This document shows positions 14,215 through 23,793 of a stretch of 40,099 nucleotides of DNA, one piece after another. The position numbers were made by a program, and so were the translations under genes. The DNA lies in NCBI GenBank assembly GCA_937958625.1, contig CALGNO010000163.1:1-40099 (forward strand), written 5' to 3'. How positions within the stretch are numbered: the first letter of the stretch is position 1; every line of letters begins with the position of its first letter. The stretch is from an uncultured Neomegalonema sp. Lineage in GTDB: Bacteria; Pseudomonadota; Alphaproteobacteria; Rhodobacterales; Rhodobacteraceae. A model generated the notes under the pieces. The model did no database searches and was not told where the DNA came from. It was given only the letters and a program-made list of their open reading frames with translations.

Positions 14215-15150
14215 ATGCAAAGACCCTTAGTTTCCCGATCTATCGCCCTCGCCGCGATGGCGTCGATTGCCGTTAGTGGCTGTACGCGATTGGGTGCGCC
14301 GACCGGGCCACAACCCCAGACGACCGCGAGCACCGTCGATTATGTGCCGTTTGGCCCCGCCCGGCCCCAATCGGGGTTTCAGTCTTCGGGCAGCGTGATT
14401 TCGCAAGATAATTCAGGCGTTTTCGGCACGGCGGATACGATTTCGGTCACGGATTCAGGGCCATTTCCGGCGGATGGCGGCGGTTTTGATGCCAGCCTTG
14501 CCGATCTCAGCCTCGACGACCGGGCCTTGCTGGCCGGAACCGGCCTCGATCTGGAATCGGAAGCCGCGCTCGCGTCATCCCTGACGTTTCCAGGTGATAC
14601 CGGCAGCCCCGCTTTCTTCGACGCCAGTATCGGCACGACCGTCAATTTCGCGACCGACAGTTCGGCCCTGAGCGACGAAGCGCGCGAGACCCTGCGGTCT
14701 CAGGCGGCATGGCTGACCGTCAATTCGGATGTCCTCGTCACGGTCGAGGGCCATACCGACGAACGCGGAACACGGGAATACAACCTCGCCCTGGGAGAGC
14801 GCCGGGCCAGTGCCACCCGAGGCTATCTGCTGGCGCTCGGCGTCGCGCCGGACCGGGTGCGCAAGGTGTCCTATGGCAAGGAGCGGCCCGCCGTCACCGG
14901 CTCGGACGAGTCGGCATGGCGGCAGAACCGGCGCACGGTCACCGTCATCGCGAATGGGGGCGGCGGGGTCTCGTCGCTGTCCGATCTGATTCCATCGGCA
15001 TCCACCGCCCCTGCGGGTTCGGTCGATGATCTGTTGAACGATCCGCTGCTGAACGACGCGTCGTTCAATGATCCGTTGCTCGGCGACCCGCTTTTGAACG
15101 ATCCACTGCTCAACGATCCGTTGTTGAACGATCCATTGCTCGACGGATGA
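14215..15150 (+). CDS. Pal/OmpA-family outer-membrane lipoprotein with LLNDP-repeat tail
   Basis: 311 residues from the ATG at 14215. A lipoprotein signal sequence ends in VSGC with lipidated C23. A low-complexity linker (about 24-140) follows. The OmpA/Pal peptidoglycan-binding domain (about 142-250) shows TVNFATDSSALS, VEGHTDERGTREYNLALGERRA and SYGKERPA, then NRRTVTVI. After it comes a tail of five-residue repeats based on LLNDP (273-311). Typical Pal proteins are only about 160-180 residues, so both the linker and the tail are extra. It should anchor the outer membrane to peptidoglycan. The gene is not next to tolB or a cpoB-like gene; it overlaps a tolC-type gene frame, so it may be a paralogue with an export-linked role. 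Confidence 0.85.
   Translation: MQRPLVSRSIALAAMASIAVSGCTRLGAPTGPQPQTTASTVDYVPFGPARPQSGFQSSGSVISQDNSGVFGTADTISVTDSGPFPADGGGFDASLADLSLDDRALLAGTGLDLESEAALASSLTFPGDTGSPAFFDASIGTTVNFATDSSALSDEARETLRSQAAWLTVNSDVLVTVEGHTDERGTREYNLALGERRASATRGYLLALGVAPDRVRKVSYGKERPAVTGSDESAWRQNRRTVTVIANGGGGVSSLSDLIPSASTAPAGSVDDLLNDPLLNDASFNDPLLGDPLLNDPLLNDPLLNDPLLDG
15031..15147 (+). repeat. 15-bp coding tandem repeat encoding LLNDP units
   Basis: There are seven five-codon units plus a partial unit: LLNDP, LLNDA, SFNDP, LLGDP, LLNDP, LLNDP, LLNDP, then LLDG. Codons for the same residue vary between units (for example ctg, ttg, ctt and ctc for Leu; ccg and cca for Pro). The peptide has therefore been kept while the DNA drifted, rather than being a very recent slippage array. 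Confidence 0.9.
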
Positions 15151-15188
15151 GCATGGCTGATACAGGGAAGGCCGGGAGGGCCAGACGC

Positions 15189-16601
15189 ATGAAATTTCGT
15201 CGGCTCGGCCCCGCCATCGCCGCCCTTGCGCTGATGACATCGACCGCCAGTGCGGAAACGCTCTACGATGCCATGCGCGATGCGTATTTCTATAACCCGT
15301 CGGTGGAAGCGGAGCGGGCGAACCTGCGCGCGCTTGGCGAGAACGTGCCGATTGCCCGCGCCGGGTTCTTGCCAACCCTGTCTTTTCAGTTGAGCCAACA
15401 ACTGAACACGTCGCTGACCAATCCTGACTTCGGTGCATCGCGCGCCCAGCGCCCGCTGACCGCCGCCTTGCAGGGATCGCTCAATCTCTATGATGGCGGG
15501 CAGACCGCGAACCAGGTCAGTGAGGCCGAGGCCAATGTCGAGGCCGCCTATGCCAGCCTCAACGCCACGGAACAGCAGACGTTGCTCGCCGCGACCCAGG
15601 CGTTTTTCGACGTGCTGCGCGATGCCGAGATCCGCAATCTGTCCCGCCGCAACCTCTCGAACCTGAACGAAGCGCTCGATGCGGCCAAGCTTCGGTTCGA
15701 GGTCGGCGAAGTGACCCTGACCGATGTGGCCCAGGCGGAATCCCGCGTGGCCGCCGCGAACTCGACGCTCGTGCAGTCCGAGGGCAACCTGCGCACCTCC
15801 GCCGCCACGTATCGCAATGTGGTCGGGCGGCTGCCCTCGCGACTGGAACCGCCCGAAAGCCTGCCGGAAATTCCCGATAGCCTTCCGGCGGCGGAGGCCG
15901 ATGCCCTCGCGACCCAGCCGAGCATACGCGCCGCCCGCGCCGCCGAACGCGCCGCCATCTTTGCCATTCGCCGGTCGATGGCCGGAAAGCTGCCGACCGT
16001 GAACCTCGACAGCACCCTATCCGGCAGCTTGTCGGACGGCATTATCGGCGACAGTTTCTTTTCGAACCGAAGCAGTGACAACCGCTCGGCCAGTGTCGGC
16101 CTGCAATTGACACTGAACGCGCCGATTTATCAGGGGGGCCGCGTCGATGCGCAGGTCCGCCAAGCGCGCCATCTCGCCAGCCGGGCGCGGGCGCAATACC
16201 ACGAGGCCGTGCGGACCGTAGAGCAGAACGTCAATATCTCGTGGCAGACCCTCGTGACCGCGCGGGGCAGCATCGAGGCGAACCTCGAACGGGTGCGCGC
16301 CGCGCGCATCGCCTATGAGGGCGTTCAAGAAGAACTGCGCGTCGGCACCCGCTCGACCATCGACTTGCTGGATGCCGAGGCCGAGTTGCTGAACGCCCAG
16401 ATCGCGCTGGTACAGGCGACACGGGGTCTGAATGTCGCCGCCTATTCCTTGCTGGCATCCATGGGTCGGCTGAACCCCGAAAATCTGGGGTTGAACCGGG
16501 TGATCGATGCCCGGACCGATCTGTCGGTCCTAACTCCCGGCATCTCGTATGACTATCCGCGCGACACCACGGCGGCGTGGCGTTTTCCCTGGCGACCCTG
16601 A
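15189..16601 (+). CDS. tolC: TolC-family outer-membrane efflux channel protein
   Basis: 470 residues from the ATG at 15189, chosen because GGGAGGG lies eight bases upstream and a clean signal peptide follows (MKFRRLGPAIAALALMTSTASA, cut before ETLYDAM). An upstream ATG at 15147 overlaps the stop of the Pal-like gene (ATGA) and would give a 14-residue longer form. The mature protein has two OEP repeats: FDVLRDAEIRNLSRRNLSNLNEALDAAKLRFEVGEVTLTDVAQAESRVA in the first, and YEGVQEELRVGTRSTIDLLDAEAELLNAQIALV in the second. NLYDGGQTANQ and APIYQGGRVDAQVRQA mark the strand-helix transitions. It should form the outer-membrane tunnel for type I secretion and/or drug efflux. Its last 49 bases overlap the end of the convergent FAN1-like gene. 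Confidence 0.92.
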   Translation: MKFRRLGPAIAALALMTSTASAETLYDAMRDAYFYNPSVEAERANLRALGENVPIARAGFLPTLSFQLSQQLNTSLTNPDFGASRAQRPLTAALQGSLNLYDGGQTANQVSEAEANVEAAYASLNATEQQTLLAATQAFFDVLRDAEIRNLSRRNLSNLNEALDAAKLRFEVGEVTLTDVAQAESRVAAANSTLVQSEGNLRTSAATYRNVVGRLPSRLEPPESLPEIPDSLPAAEADALATQPSIRAARAAERAAIFAIRRSMAGKLPTVNLDSTLSGSLSDGIIGDSFFSNRSSDNRSASVGLQLTLNAPIYQGGRVDAQVRQARHLASRARAQYHEAVRTVEQNVNISWQTLVTARGSIEANLERVRAARIAYEGVQEELRVGTRSTIDLLDAEAELLNAQIALVQATRGLNVAAYSLLASMGRLNPENLGLNRVIDARTDLSVLTPGISYDYPRDTTAAWRFPWRP

Positions 16602-18265
16602 GCACTGGCAGCTTTCGCGCGCGGGACCATGCGCTCGATGCAGACGTCGAAATCGGCCTCGCCCAGCAGGCGCAGTTGCAAGAGCTGATTGCGGCGCAGG
16701 CTGTCGGTGGCGGTCTTGACCTCCACCAGTCGCAACCGGTCGCCGCGCCATAGCAAAAGGTCGGGAAATCCGGTCTTGCGCGTGGGATAATCCCGCGCCA
16801 TGGCACGCATCACATCGACGAGACCACCGGACGGGGACAATCGGACCAGCGGGTCGAGGCGCTCCAGCACCGCTTCATCCCAGCCCAGCATGGCGTTCGG
16901 CGCGCCCTGCTCCGCCGCGAAAACGGCCCGCAGCACCGTCATCGTCTTGTCGGGATCGGCCAGCACGGCCAAACGCCGCTCCAATGCGTCACTCTGCGCG
17001 TCATAGAACAATCCGTCCCGCAGGGATGCGGGCATCCTCTGGAACTCGTTTTGCAGCGGCGGGGCCTGTGGGCCATAGAGCCAGTCCCAGAAAAGCAGGC
17101 CGAAGAGTGCCCGCCACGGCTCGTTTTCGGCGTGGTATCCCTGCCATCCGCAGTCGGCATAGGCAGAAAGCACAGCCGCCTCGGGCGGCGCGGAGATCGC
17201 CGCCTCGACCTCCACATCCGCCGCCGCGCGTAGCATCACCGTCAAAACGCCGGTGCGTTTGCCGTCGATCTTGCGCCGTAGAAAGTCCTCGGCGAACAGC
17301 GCCTCGGTCTCGTCGCCCGGATTGTCGACGATTGCCTGCAAGCGCAGGCGAACCGCCTCCCGTGCACCGGCGGCCCAGGCCAGCCGCACCCAGCGCTCGG
17401 TGCAATCGAAGGACGCGCCGAGGGCATAGATCGCCTGCGCCAGCGCGGGTTCCGCCGCCCGCTCCAGACAGCGGCCCAGGTCGAAAAGCAGCTTGTCGCG
17501 ATAGACCTGCGCGGCGGCGGCAGGTCGAGGCCAGCGCATCACATCATGGGCCACGGCGACTATTTCGGTATCCGAAAGCCCTTTGAGATCAGCGCGCTGG
17601 GCGGCGTAGCGAAAGCTGTCCTCGGCCCCCCGACGACAGGAAAACCGGGGTGCGTAGTCCTGCTGTCCGGCATGGGTGCGCATCCGCCCGAGATCGCGGA
17701 GGGTAAAGCGCGTCAGGCTGTCTTCGATATGGCCGAAATACAAAAACAGCAGATAACGCAAGGGCCGAAGCCGGCGGCGGACCACCAGACCCCCCGTGAC
17801 CGATGTCAGGAACAACCGCTCGAAATCGAGCGACTTGCGCGCTGCCGCCTCCAGCGTTGCGCGCGGCTGGCCCTTGGGGATCACCACACCCGACGCCGAC
17901 AGGATCGCCGCAAGCTCTGCCTTTGTCAGCAGGGCCAGCAAGGCGGCATGGTCATCGCGGTCGACCGGCGAGACAAAGCCCGCCCCGGACAGCGCCGCCA
18001 GCGCCTCGTCCGGATCGGGCACGTCCTCGTAACTCAGGCTGCGGGTGCGGAATATCGTGCCCTTGCGGTTCGCCATCCGAACGAACAGCGATTGCGCCGC
18101 CGGAGGTAAGACGTTGAAATCTTTGAGCCAGTCTCGCGTGGCCTGCCCCAGGATCGAGCCATAGAGGCGCGTGACAAAACCCAGCATCTCGCGAAAATGG
18201 TCGAGGTGATAGCCGACGGGCAGGGTCGGAACAGCAATCGGATCGTCAGTCTGCGCAAGCGCCAT
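16553..18265 (-). CDS. FAN1-like VRR-NUC domain nuclease
   Basis: 570 residues from the ATG at 18265; upstream in-frame starts lack support and would overlap the phosphatase gene. The C-terminus holds a VRR-NUC PD-(D/E)xK nuclease site: GFPDLLLW (D502), LVEVK (E515, K517), then DSLRRNQLLQL. This is the arrangement seen in FAN1 structure-specific nucleases, which process interstrand crosslinks and branched DNA. The N-terminal 400 residues are helical, and the segment with LFLYFGHIEDSLTRFTLRDLG matches the SAP/TPR-like region of bacterial FAN1. It ends inside the tolC coding region on the other strand (16553-16601 shared). It lies downstream of, and in line with, the HisN-type gene. Confidence 0.88.
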   Translation of the reverse strand: MALAQTDDPIAVPTLPVGYHLDHFREMLGFVTRLYGSILGQATRDWLKDFNVLPPAAQSLFVRMANRKGTIFRTRSLSYEDVPDPDEALAALSGAGFVSPVDRDDHAALLALLTKAELAAILSASGVVIPKGQPRATLEAAARKSLDFERLFLTSVTGGLVVRRRLRPLRYLLFLYFGHIEDSLTRFTLRDLGRMRTHAGQQDYAPRFSCRRGAEDSFRYAAQRADLKGLSDTEIVAVAHDVMRWPRPAAAAQVYRDKLLFDLGRCLERAAEPALAQAIYALGASFDCTERWVRLAWAAGAREAVRLRLQAIVDNPGDETEALFAEDFLRRKIDGKRTGVLTVMLRAAADVEVEAAISAPPEAAVLSAYADCGWQGYHAENEPWRALFGLLFWDWLYGPQAPPLQNEFQRMPASLRDGLFYDAQSDALERRLAVLADPDKTMTVLRAVFAAEQGAPNAMLGWDEAVLERLDPLVRLSPSGGLVDVMRAMARDYPTRKTGFPDLLLWRGDRLRLVEVKTATDSLRRNQLLQLRLLGEADFDVCIERMVPRAKAASAQGRQGKRHAAVVSRG

Positions 18266-18336
18266 CGCGGAAATCTCTCGGGAACGAATCGCGTACTGTG
18301 TACGATTCGAGGCGTCCCAGCGCAAGGCCGTGCGAT

Positions 18337-19146
18337 TCAGGGGGCGAGCGCCGCCAGTGCCTTCGCATGAAGCTGCGCATCGCCCGCCGCAATCACCTGA
18401 CCCCCGTTTTGACAATCGCCGCCCTGCCAGTCGGTAATCACGCCGCCCGCCGCCCGGACAATCGGGATCATCGCCTGAATGTCATAGGGGGCGAGGCCGG
18501 ATTCGACGACAAGGTCAATCTGGCCGAGCGCGACCATGGCATAGGCATAACAATCAGTGCCATAGCGCGTCAGCTTGACCTTTTGTGACAACCCGGAAAA
18601 GCGCCGGAAATCGTCTTCGGAGGCAAAGGCATCGGGGGCGGTCGAGCACAGGACGGCATCGTCGAGCCGCGCGCAGGGCCGCACCCGCAAGGGCCGCGCG
18701 CCGCCGGGGCCGTCGTAATCCGCGCTGGCTGCGCCGCCTGTCGCGCCGATGTAACGCTCTCCGGTAAAGGGTTGATCCATAACGCCAAGGACCGGGGCCG
18801 CTCCGTCATTCAAAGCGATCAGGATACCCCAGGTCGGCAGCCCGGCCATGAAAGCGCGGGTGCCGTCGATGGGATCGATCACCCATTTGCGCCCCGATTG
18901 GCCCTCGACCCCTTGATGCTCCTCGCCCAGAATACCGTCATCGGGGCGCAAGTCCGCGAGACGATCACGGATCACCGTTTCGACCTCGCGGTCAGCCTCG
19001 GTCACGGGGTCGAACCCCCCTGCCCCGGCGCGCTTGTTGTCGATGGTCAGGCTGGCGGCGCGGAAATGCCTCAGGGCAGCCGTGCGGCCCGCATCCGCCA
19101 AATGGCACGCAACGTCGAGATCGGTCATGGTTTGCGAAGATGACAC
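18337..19146 (-). CDS. hisN: Histidinol-phosphatase HisN-type, inositol monophosphatase family
   Basis: 269 residues from a GTG at 19146 with GGGAG eight bases upstream; an ATG at 19128 is an alternative. Metal-site motifs of the IMPase fold are all present: DPVTEADREVE, GEEHQ, WVIDPIDGTRAFM and, near the C-terminus, YDIQAMIPIVRAAGG. The wording around GTRAFMAGLPTWGILIAL fits the HisN subgroup (dephosphorylating L-histidinol phosphate in histidine biosynthesis) better than SuhB or CysQ, but substrate calls within this superfamily are uncertain. It follows the XRE regulator by 42 bases on the same strand. Confidence 0.82.
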   Translation of the reverse strand: MSSSQTMTDLDVACHLADAGRTAALRHFRAASLTIDNKRAGAGGFDPVTEADREVETVIRDRLADLRPDDGILGEEHQGVEGQSGRKWVIDPIDGTRAFMAGLPTWGILIALNDGAAPVLGVMDQPFTGERYIGATGGAASADYDGPGGARPLRVRPCARLDDAVLCSTAPDAFASEDDFRRFSGLSQKVKLTRYGTDCYAYAMVALGQIDLVVESGLAPYDIQAMIPIVRAAGGVITDWQGGDCQNGGQVIAAGDAQLHAKALAALAP

Positions 19147-19188
19147 CGCACGCTCCCTCGGTCCGGGGCGGTGCCCATGCCGCCGCCC

Positions 19189-19584
19189 TCAGGCTGCCTT
19201 CGTAAGCGAGCGCGTCAATTCGAACAAGCGGCGACGCGGCTCTTCCGGCAGGCGGAAATAACAGCGGATCAGTTCGAGCGCTTCCTTATCGGTGAAAAGA
19301 TCCGCATCGGGGATTTCGACAGCACCCTCGGCCCCGCTTGCGGACGCATCGACGGCTTGCTCATCGGCGTCGATCTCTTCGAAGAAAAATGCAACCGGCA
19401 CGTCCAATGCCTTGGAAATTTCAAACAGCCTGCTGGCGGAAACCCGGTTCATGCCGGTTTCGTATTTCTGAATCTGCTGAAACTTGATCCCGACGGCATC
19501 GCCAAGTTGTTGCTGGGTCATGCCGACCATCCAGCGACGACGGCGGATACGCTGACCGACATGGACGTCTACATGATGCTTCAT
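19189..19584 (-). CDS. XRE-family helix-turn-helix transcriptional regulator
   Basis: 131 residues from the ATG at 19584 (AAGG eight bases upstream). An upstream in-frame start would add ten residues with no homology. Residues about 5-65 are a classic XRE HTH: VGQRIRRRRWMVGMTQQQLGDAVGIKFQQIQKYETGMNRVSASRLFEISKAL. The C-terminal part (LFTDKEALELIRCYFRLPEEPRRRLFELTRSL) is typical of a group conserved in Alphaproteobacteria. It is cytoplasmic and DNA-binding; the regulon is unknown. Its upstream region carries an inverted repeat overlapping a likely promoter, which suggests autoregulation. Confidence 0.88.
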   Translation of the reverse strand: MKHHVDVHVGQRIRRRRWMVGMTQQQLGDAVGIKFQQIQKYETGMNRVSASRLFEISKALDVPVAFFFEEIDADEQAVDASASGAEGAVEIPDADLFTDKEALELIRCYFRLPEEPRRRLFELTRSLTKAA

Positions 19585-19626
19585 ATTAAGGGCCTTTTTA
19601 AAATGAGCGCACAACGGTGCAGCACA

Positions 19627-19655
19627 GCTTAACTATCGTTACGCGAGAGTTAAGC
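19627..19655. promoter_or_regulatory. Candidate operator: 29-bp inverted repeat upstream of the XRE gene
   Basis: The perfect arms GCTTAACT (19627-19634) and AGTTAAGC (19648-19655) are separated by 13 bp, starting 43 bases upstream of the XRE start codon. The spacing (about two helical turns centre to centre) suits a dimeric HTH regulator. Binding by the neighbouring XRE protein is inference. Confidence 0.5.
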
Positions 19656-19674
19656 CAACTGTTCCCGAAAATAA

Positions 19675-19694
19675 AAAAGAATCGAAATTCTTTT
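19675..19694. terminator. AT-rich hairpin with UUCG loop on the minus strand
   Basis: The perfect 8-bp arms AAAAGAAT (19675-19682) and ATTCTTTT (19687-19694) enclose CGAA. On the minus strand the loop is TTCG and the stem runs into TTTTTT. It lies 116 bases past the typA stop, so it may terminate typA before the XRE gene, although the stem is AT-rich and could be weak. Confidence 0.45.
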
Positions 19695-19755
19695 CTGTTT
19701 TCAGGACTTAGGGCGATTCTTTTTACTGTAAAGTAGTCTGCCGCTACACTTTACC

Positions 19756-19781
19756 GCGACCGGGCCAGCGCCCGGAGTCGC
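19756..19781. other. GC-rich hairpin downstream of typA
   Basis: The arms GCGACCGGGC and GCCCG-GA-GTCGC (bulged) surround a CAGC loop about 30 bases past the typA stop codon. No T-run follows on the minus strand. It may stabilise the 3' end of the typA message or be the first part of a two-stem termination region with 19675-19694. Confidence 0.4.
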
Positions 19782-19809
19782 AGTTTGAAACTCACCTTTA
19801 AAGCCCCCG

Positions 19810-21633
<1,824 letters not shown>

Positions 21634-21700
21634 TGGGAACCATCCGGATCATGAGGGGCGGAAAGCGTTCCCATGCCTGAAATGTTGCGTTGCGGCAAGG

Positions 21701-21706
21701 ATTGTA
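21701..21706 (-). promoter_or_regulatory. Possible -10 element for typA
   Basis: TACAAT on the minus strand, about 68 bases before the typA start, matches the -10 consensus in five of six positions. No good -35 hexamer is seen at 16-18 bp, so this is tentative. Confidence 0.3.
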
Positions 21707-21731
21707 TTCAGCCAAGCAAACCGCAATTCCC

Positions 21732-21760
21732 TTGACACCAATCCCGCCCCTGCCTAGCGT
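21732..21760 (+). promoter_or_regulatory. Sigma-70-type promoter for the 211-residue hypothetical gene
   Basis: A perfect -35 TTGACA (21732-21737), a 17-bp spacer and TAGCGT (21755-21760) as a weak -10. Transcription would start near 21767, about 28 bases before the ATG at 21795. Confidence 0.5.
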
Positions 21761-21794
21761 GTTCTTGTTTCGTTTTAACACAGCAAGGCACAGC

Positions 21795-22430
21795 ATGGAT
21801 CGGCAGGAAATATTCGAGGGACAGCACCGGGCGCTTTTGCGTCTGGTCGCGGCCCTTGTTTCCCTCGCCGGAACGGCGGTGGCGGTTGCGTTGCCGCCCG
21901 GTATCCGGCGGGCGATCCTGCGGGTGTTGCGGCCCGCCGAGGCCGCCGGACGGCGGTTGGTCGTGGTGGCCGCCGAGGAGCTATCAGTGCCCGCCCCCGC
22001 ACAGCGGCAGGCACCGAGCGCGCCGATTCCGAAGGGGAATGGCGCGGCGGTGCCCTGTTTTGCGCTGTTCGATCCGCGCAAGCGGTTTGCCGCATCGAAT
22101 GACGGCGCGCGGATGCTGGCCGGGTACGGGCCCCGGATTGACGGGATCGCGCTGACCGAGCCCTCGACGCCCGAGGGCCGGGAGCCTTCGGATGCGCGGG
22201 TGATGGGCCGGTTGCTGGCCCTGCACGCGGCGCTCGAGGATATTCCGAAACAGGCGCGGCGGCTGGCGCGGGTACTGGCGCGGCGGCGAGCCGCAGACGA
22301 GATACCGCGACGCACATCGCCGCTGCGTCCCGGTTTTCCACCGGGGCACCGCCAGCGGCAAACCCATCAGGTCGATGGCATCCTTGCGGAATGTGATTTG
22401 CTGGCGCGGCGGGTGCTCGCCCCGGGATAG
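21795..22430 (+). CDS. Conserved hypothetical protein with one N-terminal membrane segment
   Basis: 211 residues from the ATG at 21795, placed just after the candidate promoter; an upstream in-frame start would begin inside it. One hydrophobic segment (about residues 14-33, LVAALVSLAGTAVAVALP) is followed by a Pro/Ala-rich stretch and a basic C-terminal region with RTSPLRPGFPPGHR and HQVDGILAECDLLARRVL, which looks conserved in alphaproteobacterial hypothetical proteins as far as I recall. The function is unknown. It converges on rarA with 55 bases between stop codons and no clear terminator. Confidence 0.72.
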   Translation: MDRQEIFEGQHRALLRLVAALVSLAGTAVAVALPPGIRRAILRVLRPAEAAGRRLVVVAAEELSVPAPAQRQAPSAPIPKGNGAAVPCFALFDPRKRFAASNDGARMLAGYGPRIDGIALTEPSTPEGREPSDARVMGRLLALHAALEDIPKQARRLARVLARRRAADEIPRRTSPLRPGFPPGHRQRQTHQVDGILAECDLLARRVLAPG

Positions 22431-22485
22431 CGGGGGGTCGAGTTTTCTCGCGATCTATCGTCGTTTCGAAATCTCTCGCTCAACG

Positions 22486-23793
22486 TCAGTCGCGCCCGCG
22501 TCTGTCGCCGCGCAGCTTTGCCCAATAGTCCAGCCGTTTTCTGAGTTCACGCTCGAAACCGCGCGGGACGGGATTATAAAAACTGGCCCGCCCCATGCCT
22601 TCGGGAAAATAATGCTGTCCCGAAAACGCTTCGGGGGCGTCGTGGTCATAGGCGTAGTCGTCGCCGTAGCCCATCTCCTTCATCATCTTCGTCGGCGCAT
22701 TCAGAATGTGCATCGGCGGATCGAGCGAGCCGGTCTCCTTCGCCGAGCGCATCGCAGCCTTATACGCATTATAGGCCGCATTGGATTTCGGCGCGGTGGC
22801 GACATAGACCACCGCCTGGGCAATGGCCAACTCGCCCTCGGGCGAACCGAGAAAGTCGTAGGCTTCTTTCGCGGCAAGGGTCTGGCGCAGGGCTTCGGGA
22901 TCGGCGAGGCCGATATCCTCCACCGCCATGCGCACCACACGCCGGGCGATATACAGGGGGTCTTCGCCCCCCGCCAGCATCCGCGCCAGCCAATAAAGCG
23001 CCGCATCGGGATCGGACCCTCGCACGGATTTATGCAGGGCAGAGACGAGATTGTAATGCCCCTCGCGCCCCTTGTCGTAGATCGGCGCGCGCTTTTGCAG
23101 GGCCTCGGTCAGCGCCGCCGGATCGAGCGGTTCGGGATCGCGGCGGGCGAACAAATCCTCGGCCAGGTTGAGCAGATAGCGGCCATCGCCATCGGCCATG
23201 GCAATCAGCGTCTCGCGCGCCGCCGGGGTGAGACGCAAGGGATGCTCGGTCGCCTCGGCACGGGCCAGCAGCGCCTCCAGCCCGTCCGCATCGAGACGCT
23301 TGAGCACCAGAACCTGCGCCCGGCTGAGGACGGCGGCGTTCAGCTCGAAGCTGGGATTTTCGGTGGTCGCGCCGATCAGGGTGATCGCGCCGTCTTCCAT
23401 ATGGGGCAGAAAACTGTCCTGCTGGGCGCGGTTGAAGCGGTGGATTTCATCGACGAAAAGCAGCGTGCCCTGCCCCACCGCGCGGCGAGCTTTCGCGGCC
23501 TCGAAGACCTTGCGCAGGTCGGCGACGCCCGAGAAAATCGCGCTGATCTGTTCGAAATGCAGGTCGGTTTCGTCGGCCAGCAATCGCGCGATGGTGGTCT
23601 TGCCCACCCCCGGCGGCCCCCAGAGAATCGCCGATGTCAGCCGCCCCGCCGCAATCATCCGGCCCAAGGGCGCATCCTCGGCCAGCAAATGATCCTGGCC
23701 GATAACATCCGCCAGCCTGCGCGGACGCAGGCGATCCGCGAGGGGGCGCGGGGCCTCGCCTTCGAGGCCAGCGGCGGCAAAAAGGTCGCTCAC
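22486..23793 (-). CDS. rarA: Replication-associated recombination protein A (RarA/MgsA), AAA+ ATPase
   Basis: 435 residues from a GTG at 23793 that overlaps the htrA stop codon as GTGA. An in-frame upstream ATG would place 18 residues without homology inside htrA. Motifs: PLADRLRPRRLADVIGQDHLL, Walker A GPPGVGKTT (59-67), Walker B LLFVDEIHRFN (D115, E116), sensor 1 GATTENPSFELN, and the C-terminal MgsA tetramer region ending GFERELRKRLDYWAKLR. It acts at stalled replication forks and interacts with clamp-loader functions. Overlap with htrA implies co-translation. Confidence 0.94.
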   Translation of the reverse strand: MSDLFAAAGLEGEAPRPLADRLRPRRLADVIGQDHLLAEDAPLGRMIAAGRLTSAILWGPPGVGKTTIARLLADETDLHFEQISAIFSGVADLRKVFEAAKARRAVGQGTLLFVDEIHRFNRAQQDSFLPHMEDGAITLIGATTENPSFELNAAVLSRAQVLVLKRLDADGLEALLARAEATEHPLRLTPAARETLIAMADGDGRYLLNLAEDLFARRDPEPLDPAALTEALQKRAPIYDKGREGHYNLVSALHKSVRGSDPDAALYWLARMLAGGEDPLYIARRVVRMAVEDIGLADPEALRQTLAAKEAYDFLGSPEGELAIAQAVVYVATAPKSNAAYNAYKAAMRSAKETGSLDPPMHILNAPTKMMKEMGYGDDYAYDHDAPEAFSGQHYFPEGMGRASFYNPVPRGFERELRKRLDYWAKLRGDRRGRD

